A stretch of DNA of 47,634 bases from CAZBBC01 sp964489835 (GTDB lineage Bacteria > Calditrichota > Calditrichia > JAJRVZ01). Below are positions 37,185-45,016 of the stretch, piece by piece. The DNA lies in the NCBI GenBank assembly GCA_964489835.1, contig CAZBBC010000022.1:1-47634 (forward strand), given 5' to 3'. Both the position numbers and the translations under genes were made by a program. The notes under the pieces were generated by a model that saw only the letters and a program-made list of their open reading frames with translations, made no database searches and was not told the origin of the DNA. Positions within the stretch are counted from its first letter, which is position 1; every line of letters begins with the position of its first letter.

Positions 37185-38711
37185 ATGAACAAATGTCTCT
37201 TCTATTTTTTAATTATTGCCGCTCCCGGATTCATTTTCGCACAGGATACCTTAGAGGAATGTACCATTGGGGTTGCTGTCGGTTCTGCTACCAGTGATGG
37301 ACGACCGCTTATCTGGAAAACGCGGGATTATTCAAGTGAACCGGATAACGAGCTGATATTGAACACCACGTATATCTATGATTTTCTGGAAATCATCAAT
37401 GCCGGTGAAACAAAAGCATGGATGGGCGTCAATGAACACGGTTTTGCCATACTCAATTCCCTGGCCCCTGATCTTACACCGGGCAATTCTCTTTATACCA
37501 ACGGCGGTCTTAACCGGGAGGCACTGGGAACATGTGTCACCATTGCAGATTTTCAGGATCTGCTGGATCAAACCAATAGCAGCAATCGTTGGACACAGGG
37601 GAATTTTGCCGTACTCGATTCCAGTGGTTCTGCAGCTATATTTGAAATTAGCGGGGATGCTTATTGGAAATTTGATGCCGGGGATTCATTGATCGCCCCT
37701 TCCGGATTCATCATACGAACCAATTTCGCCGAAAATGGCGACGGGATAAGCGGTAGTGGTTATGAAAGATATACACGTTCCTCCGATCTGGTGACCAATT
37801 TTCATCAGGGCGATAGTCTTAATTATCGCAGCCTGTTAAGATATCAAATGCGTGATTTTTCCGATTTTAACAGTAAGCCTGTGACGGTGCCCTTTGCCAA
37901 CATTTGGACCAGCGGAAGACCTTTCGGATACATATATACCAATGTCAGTATCTGCCGGTCGTCATCCGTATCGGCAGCGGTAATCCGGGGTATTTTGCCC
38001 GGTGAGCCGGCAACACTGTCCACCATGTGGGTTATCCTCGGACAGCCGGCGGCATCAATCGCCACCCCATACTGGCCGGTTGGTCCGACGCCTGCTGAGG
38101 CTAACGGCACAGTTACTGCTCCTCTCTGTGACATCGCTCTTCAAATCAAGTCTCAACTTTTCGATTACAGTGAGAATACCTACTATATTGATTCATATAA
38201 ATTGCGGGATAAAAAAGGGGGTGGTTTATGGATCACTACTTTCCCTGTAGAAGATTCCATTTTCACTGAAGCGGAAAGAATTATAGAAGATTGGAGGGCT
38301 GAATACCCGCCGGTATCTGAGATATTAGCCATACAGTCCGGTTTCGCCAAAGATGCCTGGACAACGTTGGTTTCTGCTTATGACCAAATGATATTATCTC
38401 TGGCAGTAACATCAGAATCTGAGGTTCCGGGAAAATTTCAATTAGATCAGAATTTTCCAAATCCGTTTAATATGTCGACTGTCTTCAGGTTTACAATACC
38501 TGAAGCCGGTTTTGTATCCCTGAAAATCTATGATCTTCTAGGTAAAACCATCACTACAGTTATTGAGACTGATTATCCTTTAGGATATCATGAGGTTGCG
38601 TGGAATGCTGCCACCGTTCCAGGATTAGCCAGTGGCATATATTTTTGCAAACTGACAGTTTCTGCTTCTAAAGATTATGCTGCCATTCGAAAAGTAGCAT
38701 TTATAAAATGA
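37185..38711 (+). CDS. T9SS-exported Ntn hydrolase, C45/choloylglycine-hydrolase-like
   Basis: The 508-residue protein has a signal peptide (FLIIAAPGFIFA|Q, residues 1-19). A short propeptide then precedes C26 in ECTIGVAVGSATSDGRPLIWKTRD. A Cys that becomes N-terminal after cleavage, followed by DGRPLxWKxRD, is the pattern of the linear-amide (C45, acyltransferase/carcinine-hydrolase-like) branch of Ntn hydrolases. GVNEHGFAILNSL near 80 and QGNFAVLDSSGSAAIFE near 140 also fit. The last 80 residues are a T9SS sorting domain (NFPNPFNMST, IYDLLGKTI, GLASGIYFCKL). It is therefore expected to cut an amide outside the cell. It sits 12 bp after one gamma-glutamyltransferase gene and 182 bp before another. 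The natural substrate is unknown. AAAGGA precedes the ATG. Confidence 0.82.
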   Translation: MNKCLFYFLIIAAPGFIFAQDTLEECTIGVAVGSATSDGRPLIWKTRDYSSEPDNELILNTTYIYDFLEIINAGETKAWMGVNEHGFAILNSLAPDLTPGNSLYTNGGLNREALGTCVTIADFQDLLDQTNSSNRWTQGNFAVLDSSGSAAIFEISGDAYWKFDAGDSLIAPSGFIIRTNFAENGDGISGSGYERYTRSSDLVTNFHQGDSLNYRSLLRYQMRDFSDFNSKPVTVPFANIWTSGRPFGYIYTNVSICRSSSVSAAVIRGILPGEPATLSTMWVILGQPAASIATPYWPVGPTPAEANGTVTAPLCDIALQIKSQLFDYSENTYYIDSYKLRDKKGGGLWITTFPVEDSIFTEAERIIEDWRAEYPPVSEILAIQSGFAKDAWTTLVSAYDQMILSLAVTSESEVPGKFQLDQNFPNPFNMSTVFRFTIPEAGFVSLKIYDLLGKTITTVIETDYPLGYHEVAWNAATVPGLASGIYFCKLTVSASKDYAAIRKVAFIK

Positions 38712-38837
38712 AACGGTTATACCTCTAAAATTTGAATGGTCAGAAAATTGTATGTGATATTTTATTTGTGTAATCAGCGTAAATTTTCGTACCTAATCCA
38801 AGAATAATATCTCACATACAACTGTTAGTTAGATACC

Positions 38838-38867
38838 AGTAGAGACGTAGCACGCTACGTCTCTACT
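38838..38867. repeat. Perfect 14-bp hairpin between operon genes
   Basis: AGTAGAGACGTAGC and GCTACGTCTCTACT are perfect inverted copies with a 2-base AC loop. The element lies in the only sizeable gap (182 bp) within the hydrolase gene train, 27 bp before the next start codon. It lacks a following T-tract, so it is more likely a mobile palindrome or RNA-processing hairpin than a terminator. Confidence 0.85.
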
Positions 38868-38893
38868 ACTCCACAATTAAGGAAAGCTTTATA

Positions 38894-40591
38894 ATGAATT
38901 ATTCTTCAGCAAAAAAACACATGTTTCGTTATAAAGAAAAAATATTTATCTTCATTATCCATATTCTATTCATTCCATTTATCACCATTTCCACAGTTTC
39001 CGCACAGGATGTCATCGCTGGGAAAGGGATGGTTGCCAGTGCCCACCCCCTGGCCTCGGCGGCTGGTTTGGAGATGTTAAAGGCAGGAGGAAATGCGATT
39101 GATGCTGCTGTTGCCACCGCATTTGCGCTGGCCGTTTTGGAGCCCAATGCTTCCGGTCTTGGCGGTGGTGGATTTATGGTAATAATGCTAGCTGATTCGG
39201 GGAAAGTAGTGTCGATAGACTATCGGGAAACCGCACCACTGGCTGCCGCACCGGCTTTTTATTATAATCACAAACAAAAATTTAATGAACTTACCCGTAA
39301 CGGCCCTTATGCCATTGGAACGCCCGGGGTGGTTGCCGGTCTGGGAATGGCCCTGGAAAAATACGGTCAACTGTCTTTCTGCGAAGTAATTAAACCGGCA
39401 CAGCGGTATGCCCGTGAGGGATTTGAAGTATCGGAAAAATTTTCCGATATGATCTTTCAGGCCTATGAATTAATCGCTGGTAATCCGCAAACAGCAGCGA
39501 TTTATCTTAAAGAGGGATTGCCCCCTGCAACCGGTGATAGCCTGCGAAACCCAGATCTTGCAGATACTTTTAAAAAAATCGCTATTGGCGGTGAAGATCT
39601 TTTTTACCGTGGCCAGATCGCGAGCAAGATCGATGCGGAAATCCGGCAGCAAAACGGTCTGATTTCTATACGGGACCTGAACGATTATCAGCCGTTGCTA
39701 AAAGAACCGGTTCATGGAACTTACCGTCAGTATGAGATCCTTTCTTCCGCCCCGCCGGCCGGGGGTGGGACCCATCTTATCGAGCTCTTGAATATCCTTG
39801 AAGGATTTGACGTCAGTAACCTGGAGCATAATTCGGCCGATTATCTGCACCTGCTGGCCGAATCAATGAAAATTTGTCTGGCGGATAAAGAATTAAACAT
39901 GGCTGATCCCGCTTTCTATAAGGTCGCCGTGGATAAATTAACGGATAAAAAATATGCCCTGAATCTGCATCGCTATATCGATCCACATGTGGCCGGATTT
40001 CACTATACACCCGTTAAAATGACCGTCCGGGAATCGGAAAGCACCACCCACCTTTCTGTTGTGGATCAGCAAGGAAATATGGTTGCCTTAACACAGAGCA
40101 TTAACTATTGGTTCGGGTCGGGGATAACCGTTGCCGGAACAGGAATATTGCTGAACAATCAACTGGCGGATTTTGCACCGGTAAGCGGGTTTCCCAATTC
40201 AATCGAACCACGGAAGCGTCCGGTCAGCAGTATGGCCCCTACCATTCTGCTCAAGGATGGCCGTCCTTTTATGACCATCGGCACGCCGGGTGGTTCGCGG
40301 ATCATTGGCGCGCTTGCCCAGATCATTCTAAACATCGTTGATTTTCATATGAACATTGATGAAGCCATTGAAGCACCGCGCATTCATGCCTTTAAAGAAA
40401 TCTTGCATGTAGAGGGTCGTATATCAGAGGCGGTTATTGAAGATCTGAAGAGAAGGGGACATGATATCAAGATATATCAAAATTATGATAATTATTTCGG
40501 CGGTGCCCAGGGGATTTTGATCAATCCACAGACAGGAAAATTGCATGGGGGCGCAGACTCACGTCGTGATGGAGTCGCTATCGGATACTGA
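38894..40591 (+). CDS. ggt: Gamma-glutamyltransferase (gamma-glutamyltranspeptidase)
   Basis: This 565-residue exported enzyme keeps every landmark of E. coli Ggt. A signal region extends to about residue 37 (VSA|Q). R111 lies in IDYRETAPL for the alpha-carboxylate, and T384 in STTHLSVVD is the autocatalytic nucleophile. N404 lies in TQSINYWFG, Q423 and D426 in NNQLADF, S445-S446 in RPVSSMAPTI, and the GG pair in GTPGGSRI at 466-467. It should cleave itself into two chains and transfer or hydrolyse gamma-glutamyl groups of peptides, amides or polyglutamate ends in the periplasm or outside. It follows the Ntn hydrolase gene after a hairpin-containing 182-bp gap. An AAGGAAAG site lies upstream of the ATG. 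A divergent paralogue is encoded at 35466. Confidence 0.96.
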   Translation: MNYSSAKKHMFRYKEKIFIFIIHILFIPFITISTVSAQDVIAGKGMVASAHPLASAAGLEMLKAGGNAIDAAVATAFALAVLEPNASGLGGGGFMVIMLADSGKVVSIDYRETAPLAAAPAFYYNHKQKFNELTRNGPYAIGTPGVVAGLGMALEKYGQLSFCEVIKPAQRYAREGFEVSEKFSDMIFQAYELIAGNPQTAAIYLKEGLPPATGDSLRNPDLADTFKKIAIGGEDLFYRGQIASKIDAEIRQQNGLISIRDLNDYQPLLKEPVHGTYRQYEILSSAPPAGGGTHLIELLNILEGFDVSNLEHNSADYLHLLAESMKICLADKELNMADPAFYKVAVDKLTDKKYALNLHRYIDPHVAGFHYTPVKMTVRESESTTHLSVVDQQGNMVALTQSINYWFGSGITVAGTGILLNNQLADFAPVSGFPNSIEPRKRPVSSMAPTILLKDGRPFMTIGTPGGSRIIGALAQIILNIVDFHMNIDEAIEAPRIHAFKEILHVEGRISEAVIEDLKRRGHDIKIYQNYDNYFGGAQGILINPQTGKLHGGADSRRDGVAIGY

Positions 40592-40650
40592 TTGACACAA
40601 ATTCCCAAAGCATCCAGCACAGTCTGTAAAAATAAATTAAGGTGTAACCA

Positions 40651-41487
40651 ATGTCGAAACTGCAGCAATGGATATTACTCGCCTTACCACTAATACTGTT
40701 ATCATGCCATGTAAAATATCAGTTAACCGGACAAGCCCAGCATATTTATGATTCGCTTGCCCTCACAGATAATATCAACAGAATGGAGATTCTTGAAAAT
40801 ACACCCTATCAAACGCCGGCTTTTATTTTTGACAGTGGAAAACAGGGAACAGCAGTCCTGATCTTAGGCGGTACCCATGGTGATGAACCGGCAGGGTATG
40901 AAGCTTCGTTGAGGATTTTGGAAATTTTACAGTCAAGAATGCCAAATAAAGGAAAAGTTATTTTAATCCCGCTTGCCAATCATCTGGCGGTAAAAACTTT
41001 CAAGCGCCGGGTACCTGTACCTGCCGGTGTGGAAAAAGAGAAAGGTAACCTGAATCGCTGTTATCCCGGGAACCAAAATGGCTATCCGATGGAGCAAATG
41101 GCCTATCATATTCAGCAACTGGCTCTAAACCATCAGGTTGAAATATTTATTGATTTACACGAAGCCCGTTACCTGCATCTGAATACACCGGCGGAAAGTG
41201 AACGGGAGAAGGGCCTGGGTCAAACCATTATCTATTACCCTAACGAAGAATCAGCTTACTTACTCATTGATTTGCTCGATCGCATTAATAGCACCATCAC
41301 AAATAATGACGAAAGATTTTCAAGCCTGGAGCAGCCGATATTGAACAGTGCCGCCTGGTGGGCAGGGAGTGAAGTAGATATTGCCGCTTTTACATTTGAA
41401 ACATCCCGTAGTTTGACCCTGCTAAAAAGAATTGAGTATCATTTACAATTGGTGACCATCGTATTCAAATATGCCGGCATCTGGTGA
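40651..41487 (+). CDS. AstE/aspartoacylase-like zinc hydrolase, lipoprotein
   Basis: The 278-residue protein has a lipoprotein signal (LLSC, Cys at residue 19) and the same zinc site as the larger homologue at 33575. GGTHGDEPAG supplies H76 and E79, GNLNRCYPG lies near 132-140, DLHEA supplies H170, and FTFETSR supplies the candidate acid E250. It is about 100 residues shorter, lacking the insertion between the first zinc motif and NLNR. It likely releases an amino acid or acyl group from an amide in the periplasm. AAGGTG precedes the ATG 59 bp after the gamma-glutamyltransferase stop. It is the last gene of the plus-strand series and converges on the pgs genes. Confidence 0.85.
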   Translation: MSKLQQWILLALPLILLSCHVKYQLTGQAQHIYDSLALTDNINRMEILENTPYQTPAFIFDSGKQGTAVLILGGTHGDEPAGYEASLRILEILQSRMPNKGKVILIPLANHLAVKTFKRRVPVPAGVEKEKGNLNRCYPGNQNGYPMEQMAYHIQQLALNHQVEIFIDLHEARYLHLNTPAESEREKGLGQTIIYYPNEESAYLLIDLLDRINSTITNNDERFSSLEQPILNSAAWWAGSEVDIAAFTFETSRSLTLLKRIEYHLQLVTIVFKYAGIW

Positions 41488-41633
41488 AAATTTTTTCAAT
41501 TTCATTTATTAACCGATTAATTTATAAATTTTGATCTATTATATGGCGACCATAGAATCTCCCCTTAAAAAAGGGTCACGCCGAAAGGCGGATCCGCACG
41601 CCAGAAGGCGCATTTTCAACCCACTGGCGGAGA
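41488..41633. repeat. Convergent spacer with hairpin repeats
   Basis: Between the convergent gene ends are CCCTTAAAAAAGGG (about 41562-41575), CGCCGAAAGGCG (about 41580-41591) and CGCCAGAAGGCG (about 41600-41611), all short perfect palindromes. AATCTCC...GGAGATT closes a larger loop around them. The block could terminate transcription from both sides. GTCACGCCGAAAGGCGGATC (41575-41594) recurs with one change at 44466-44485, on the other side of the pgs genes. Confidence 0.65.
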
Positions 41634-42770
41634 TTAAGGGATTGTAAAATAATTTAAAACAGATCTTTTTCTCCGTTCCATATTTTTTTCTAAAGATTTG
41701 ACGCCCATCATTAATAAAGCCAAGATTAGCAACGAAAATATAGCCAGCCAAACCGGCTTATCCGTTTTAAAATACAGGCGGGTAAATCCCGGATCTTTCT
41801 TAATATCAGGATCGAGAGAAATTCCGTTTTGCAGAGCCAGTTCCCTGATATTTAAAAGGTGGATGACCGGAACGGATTCATTGTTTAAAAGGTGAATCAA
41901 TCCCGGATCATCACAGGTGTCAATTAGATTTTCTGTAATTAATCCCGGTGAGAACTGTGTTGCACATTTCTCACTACCAAGTGCTGCCTGATTACCTCCG
42001 ATGTTGATAAAAAGTTTTACAGCACCATACGATCTGATCCGTTCATATTTCATTGAAACAGCTTGTCGGAGATCAGCGGGTATGACTAATGGGTAATTGT
42101 TTCTCGAAGCAGCTGCTTCGGCTATTACCATTCCACCCGGCCAGAATGACGAGCCATTGTCATTCTCCCCTCCGGGAGTTGCATATATTGTTTTATGGCT
42201 AATGATACTGCTCCGGTATAAATGGTTTTCAATATCCCAGTAGGTCAGTTGAGGAAGATTTGCACCGAAGGCCGAGCTGCCGACCGAACTGAATATCAGT
42301 GGCACCAGTCCAGCAGTTTCTGCAGCGATAATGGCCGCAATACTCAATGATGGAAATGATCCTGAAGCATGAATCACCACCTCATCACCTTTGCTCAGAC
42401 CAAGGATCCTGAACCAGTGAACAAACAAGGCAGCAAAATCCGGATTCAGAGATACTTGTTTCGCCGTCAGATCACCGAGGGTGGTTGTTATTGCAGAAAA
42501 TTCCTGTCCGATCCATCCACTCTCTATCGGATCCAGACCGGCGGGTATTGGGATATTTTTCTCAATACGGAATTTTCTGATTTCCTTTAAAGCTTCGGTC
42601 ATCTGCCTGGCGGCAGCTATCATTTCTTCCCTTTCCGGAAGGGGTTTCTGGGTGACGTTTTTTATATTGAAAAACACAACCAGAATGCTGCTGAGCGCAA
42701 GAATCAACAAACCGGATGTGTGCATTTTTGTATTGACTGAATTTGTTCGATTATTAAATTCTGTAATCAT
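41634..42770 (-). CDS. pgsW: Poly-gamma-glutamate system protein, PgsW-like
   Basis: The 378-residue protein matches what I remember of the poly-gamma-glutamate system protein family (TIGR04332, sometimes called PgsW), which accompanies PgsB and PgsC where no CapA/PgsA is present. It has one N-terminal membrane helix (LLILALSSILVVFFNI, about 20-36). A large extracytoplasmic domain follows with SGWIGQEFSAITTTLGDL near 83, GDEVVIHASGSFPSLSIAA near 130, TPGGENDNGSSFWPGG near 200 and INIGGNQAALG near 253. A second helix near 345-362 (WLAIFSLLILALLMMGV) precedes a positive cytoplasmic tail. It starts nine bases after the pgsC stop with a weak ribosome-binding site. The exact biochemical role is unknown to me. 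Confidence 0.8.
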   Translation of the reverse strand: MITEFNNRTNSVNTKMHTSGLLILALSSILVVFFNIKNVTQKPLPEREEMIAAARQMTEALKEIRKFRIEKNIPIPAGLDPIESGWIGQEFSAITTTLGDLTAKQVSLNPDFAALFVHWFRILGLSKGDEVVIHASGSFPSLSIAAIIAAETAGLVPLIFSSVGSSAFGANLPQLTYWDIENHLYRSSIISHKTIYATPGGENDNGSSFWPGGMVIAEAAASRNNYPLVIPADLRQAVSMKYERIRSYGAVKLFINIGGNQAALGSEKCATQFSPGLITENLIDTCDDPGLIHLLNNESVPVIHLLNIRELALQNGISLDPDIKKDPGFTRLYFKTDKPVWLAIFSLLILALLMMGVKSLEKNMERRKRSVLNYFTIP

Positions 42771-42779
42771 AAAGAATCT

Positions 42780-43223
42780 TTAAAAAGCCGAGCCTGGAAA
42801 AATAATAGTCAATAATAAAAAGACTACCGTCACTACCACAATTATTGCTAATATCGTCTTTACAACGCCCTGCCGGTAAAATTCATTGGCTATTAATCCC
42901 GGTATAATGTAACCGATAGCCTTTAATTCAAATCCCGATTCCGGCAGGTAAACCGGCAGCATATCAAAACCGTAGCGGATAATGAACCCGGTTAAAATCA
43001 TCAGGAAAAAACGCCGGCGGCCATAAAGTATACAATACCGGGAAAGCAGAGTTACGATACAAAATACAATCAGACTTACCAAAATGGTAACCACTATTCG
43101 CTCGGGTTCCCGGACATAAAGGACAAGATATCCTGGAACAATGATACCACCGGCCGTTAATCCGCTTATTTCAAAAAAGATAAATCCGATAAAAATTCCC
43201 AGTCCAAATGAAGCAATGATCAT
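42780..43223 (-). CDS. pgsC: Poly-gamma-glutamate synthesis protein PgsC/CapC
   Basis: I choose the ATG at 43223 over the frame start at 43265. It gives a 147-residue protein that begins with the usual MIIASFGLGIFIGF, close to the 149 residues of Bacillus PgsC, and leaves a 10-base gap after pgsB instead of a 32-base overlap. The protein is a small integral membrane protein with about five helices. The family segment is FFEISGLTAGGIIVPGYLVL near 14-34, and IGYIIPGLIANEFYRQGVVKT near 105 is also typical. PgsC forms the amide-ligase complex with PgsB at the inner membrane that polymerises glutamate through gamma-amide bonds. The gene lies between pgsB and pgsW. Confidence 0.9.
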   Translation of the reverse strand: MIIASFGLGIFIGFIFFEISGLTAGGIIVPGYLVLYVREPERIVVTILVSLIVFCIVTLLSRYCILYGRRRFFLMILTGFIIRYGFDMLPVYLPESGFELKAIGYIIPGLIANEFYRQGVVKTILAIIVVVTVVFLLLTIIFPGSAF

Positions 43224-43233
43224 GAATCCGCCA

Positions 43234-44382
43234 TTAATTTTGAATGGAATCAGATAATGTTTCAATTCGTGAAATAAAATTTTCCATCCCCTTAAAGTTA
43301 CCTATGCCGAAGAGAAGCGTCTTTACTGAAAATCCATTTCTTATTTTATTCAAAACCTGTCTGATCCGACCGGTGAATACTGCCTGCTCCGTATGCCTCT
43401 TCTTAAGGAGGTTTAATGCTAAATGACGGCCGCTGCCTGTGAGCCATATCTCCGCCTCAGGATATTTTTCTTCAATTAGCCCGATAAAATATTTCGTACG
43501 TAACGGCCGGTCCGTGCGACAGTTTAAGAGTAAAACATACGGTACAGGCGATCCCGATTTTGCCAGACGGTGATCGATGAATTGACCGGTCGTATAGATG
43601 TCATTCATAGAAAATAAATTCCAGAATTCAACAGGTAGATCGGAAAGGTCCCATTTGATGTATTGATCAACAGATTCCCAGATCGAAGAAAAACATTGGA
43701 TCATATGTTGTTGTGGCCAACCGATGTTTTCAGATACACTTTGCACGATTGACCAGCTCTGATTTATTATTTCCCCGGGTATATTTTCAAAATCTCTGGC
43801 GAACCGACGTTCTTTACAAAGCACCCGATTCGCTGTTTGAATCCCGGAAGACCGTAGTAAGTCATCGGCCAACTGAGTTGTAAACAGAGTGGTATCCCGA
43901 ATGATGGAGGCGGAAATTACCCGGATATTTTTTGTCAGTGATTCACCCATTATTTCCTGGTGATCGACAAGAATATTGGTTATTACAGTATGGGTCGGTT
44001 TAAAAATAAACCGTGAGAGTGTTCGCTGCATTTCCGGATGCAGGGCCATCCCTTCTAAAACGACAGCATTGGTTTTATTGTCGCCCCATTTACGCAACAA
44101 CCGGATGTTCTCTGCGATACTTGCCGGCGCATGACGTTTAATCAACCGGAGATAGCCCTCAGGTTCAAGTATTTCCGGTCTGTTTCCAGTGGTCTTGGCA
44201 TAGACACGATAGTTTTGCCGATCCAGGATCTGGTAAAGTATACGCACCGTTGTCGATTTCCCGCGCGTACCGTTTACTAAGATCCTGATCGGTATCTTTT
44301 TTAAGCGGGCATTTAGTATATAATATTCAAGAAAGAGATAAATCAAACAAATGAGTAGCCCTATGATAAATAATTTGATCAT
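43234..44382 (-). CDS. pgsB: Poly-gamma-glutamate synthase PgsB/CapB
   Basis: The 382-residue protein is a Mur-ligase-related ATP-dependent amide ligase. An N-terminal membrane helix (about 3-21) is followed by the nucleotide loop LVNGTRGKSTTVRIL at 35-49. Further marks are a TGNRPEIL segment, EGMALHPEMQ near 110, and TNILVDHQEIMG near 135-147, the last corresponding to the NxxxDHxDxMG block of Bacillus PgsB. It should activate the gamma-carboxylate of glutamate by phosphorylation and join it to the growing chain, with PgsC as membrane partner. The ATG at 44382 lacks an obvious ribosome-binding site. It is the first gene of a pgsB-pgsC-pgsW operon with gaps of about 10 bases. There is no capA/pgsA gene in the window. 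Confidence 0.92.
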   Translation of the reverse strand: MIKLFIIGLLICLIYLFLEYYILNARLKKIPIRILVNGTRGKSTTVRILYQILDRQNYRVYAKTTGNRPEILEPEGYLRLIKRHAPASIAENIRLLRKWGDNKTNAVVLEGMALHPEMQRTLSRFIFKPTHTVITNILVDHQEIMGESLTKNIRVISASIIRDTTLFTTQLADDLLRSSGIQTANRVLCKERRFARDFENIPGEIINQSWSIVQSVSENIGWPQQHMIQCFSSIWESVDQYIKWDLSDLPVEFWNLFSMNDIYTTGQFIDHRLAKSGSPVPYVLLLNCRTDRPLRTKYFIGLIEEKYPEAEIWLTGSGRHLALNLLKKRHTEQAVFTGRIRQVLNKIRNGFSVKTLLFGIGNFKGMENFISRIETLSDSIQN

Positions 44383-45016
44383 TTTTAATCAAACTTAAAA
44401 TATTTGAATTTTTTAAATTCTAAAGAATAATTGGGAACTTGGAACTCGGAACTAAATAATTCCCAGTCACGCCGAAAGGTGGATCAGCCTACTGGCTGAT
44501 TCCCAATTCCGAGTTAAAATTTAGAAACGAGCGCTCAGATTTCGCAACGAAGAACCCCGCAGAATATACCATGCCTACCTATTTTACTGCCCTATGACCA
44601 GACCATCCTGAGATGGAAAGTAAACACAATCAAAATGAATCGCAAGGAGTTAAAAGGAGTTTTATGGCGAATAATAACCTCTCATTTAATTCTCAGGGTG
44701 AATTTATGAATAATATCGTTGTTTCATTAAAAAATATTATCGTAAATTAGATAGCATAGATACAAGTGGTCCTGTATCTATAAACATCCGGTTTTTTCCG
44801 GTATGATTTATTAGTTACCAGGAATTCATTAGTGTCTGGTTTAAAAAAATGATTCAATTAAGGATTAAAAAAAACTTATCCCTAAACCATTTGATATATC
44901 GGTGATAATTGCCATTGGTTAAAGTTTTAACCGGAAACTCATGATCAAGAACAAAAATTTATTAATATAAATTATTTGCCAGATGATTCTGGCTTACTGA
45001 CCTGAAGGAGGACGTC
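44383..45016. other. Gene-poor divergent spacer between pgsB and the aminomutase gene
   Basis: This 634-bp region must contain promoters for both divergent units. A repeat element at 44429-44508 has perfect 9-bp inverted ends AATTGGGAA/TTCCCAATT. It contains the AATTGGGAACTTGGAACT phrase also found at 7081 and the GTCACGCCGAAAGGTGGATC phrase related to 41575. A possible 28-codon ORF at 44664 is listed separately. From 44751 to 45000 I see nothing assignable apart from short imperfect hairpins. Confidence 0.5.
44664..44750 (+). CDS. Possible 28-residue peptide upstream of aminomutase gene
   Basis: AAAAGGAG lies five bases before an ATG that opens a 28-codon frame ending in TAG. The peptide is Asn- and Ser-rich with a short hydrophobic end (NNIVVSLKNIIVN). 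The ribosome-binding site is stronger than chance would usually give, but length and composition say little. It could be a leader peptide or a fortuitous frame. Confidence 0.25.
   Translation: MANNNLSFNSQGEFMNNIVVSLKNIIVN

Noticed and set aside
44751..45000. Riboswitch or attenuator upstream of the aminomutase gene
   Set aside because: Only short weak hairpins such as CCGG-T6-CCGG are visible; nothing resembles a known riboswitch core.
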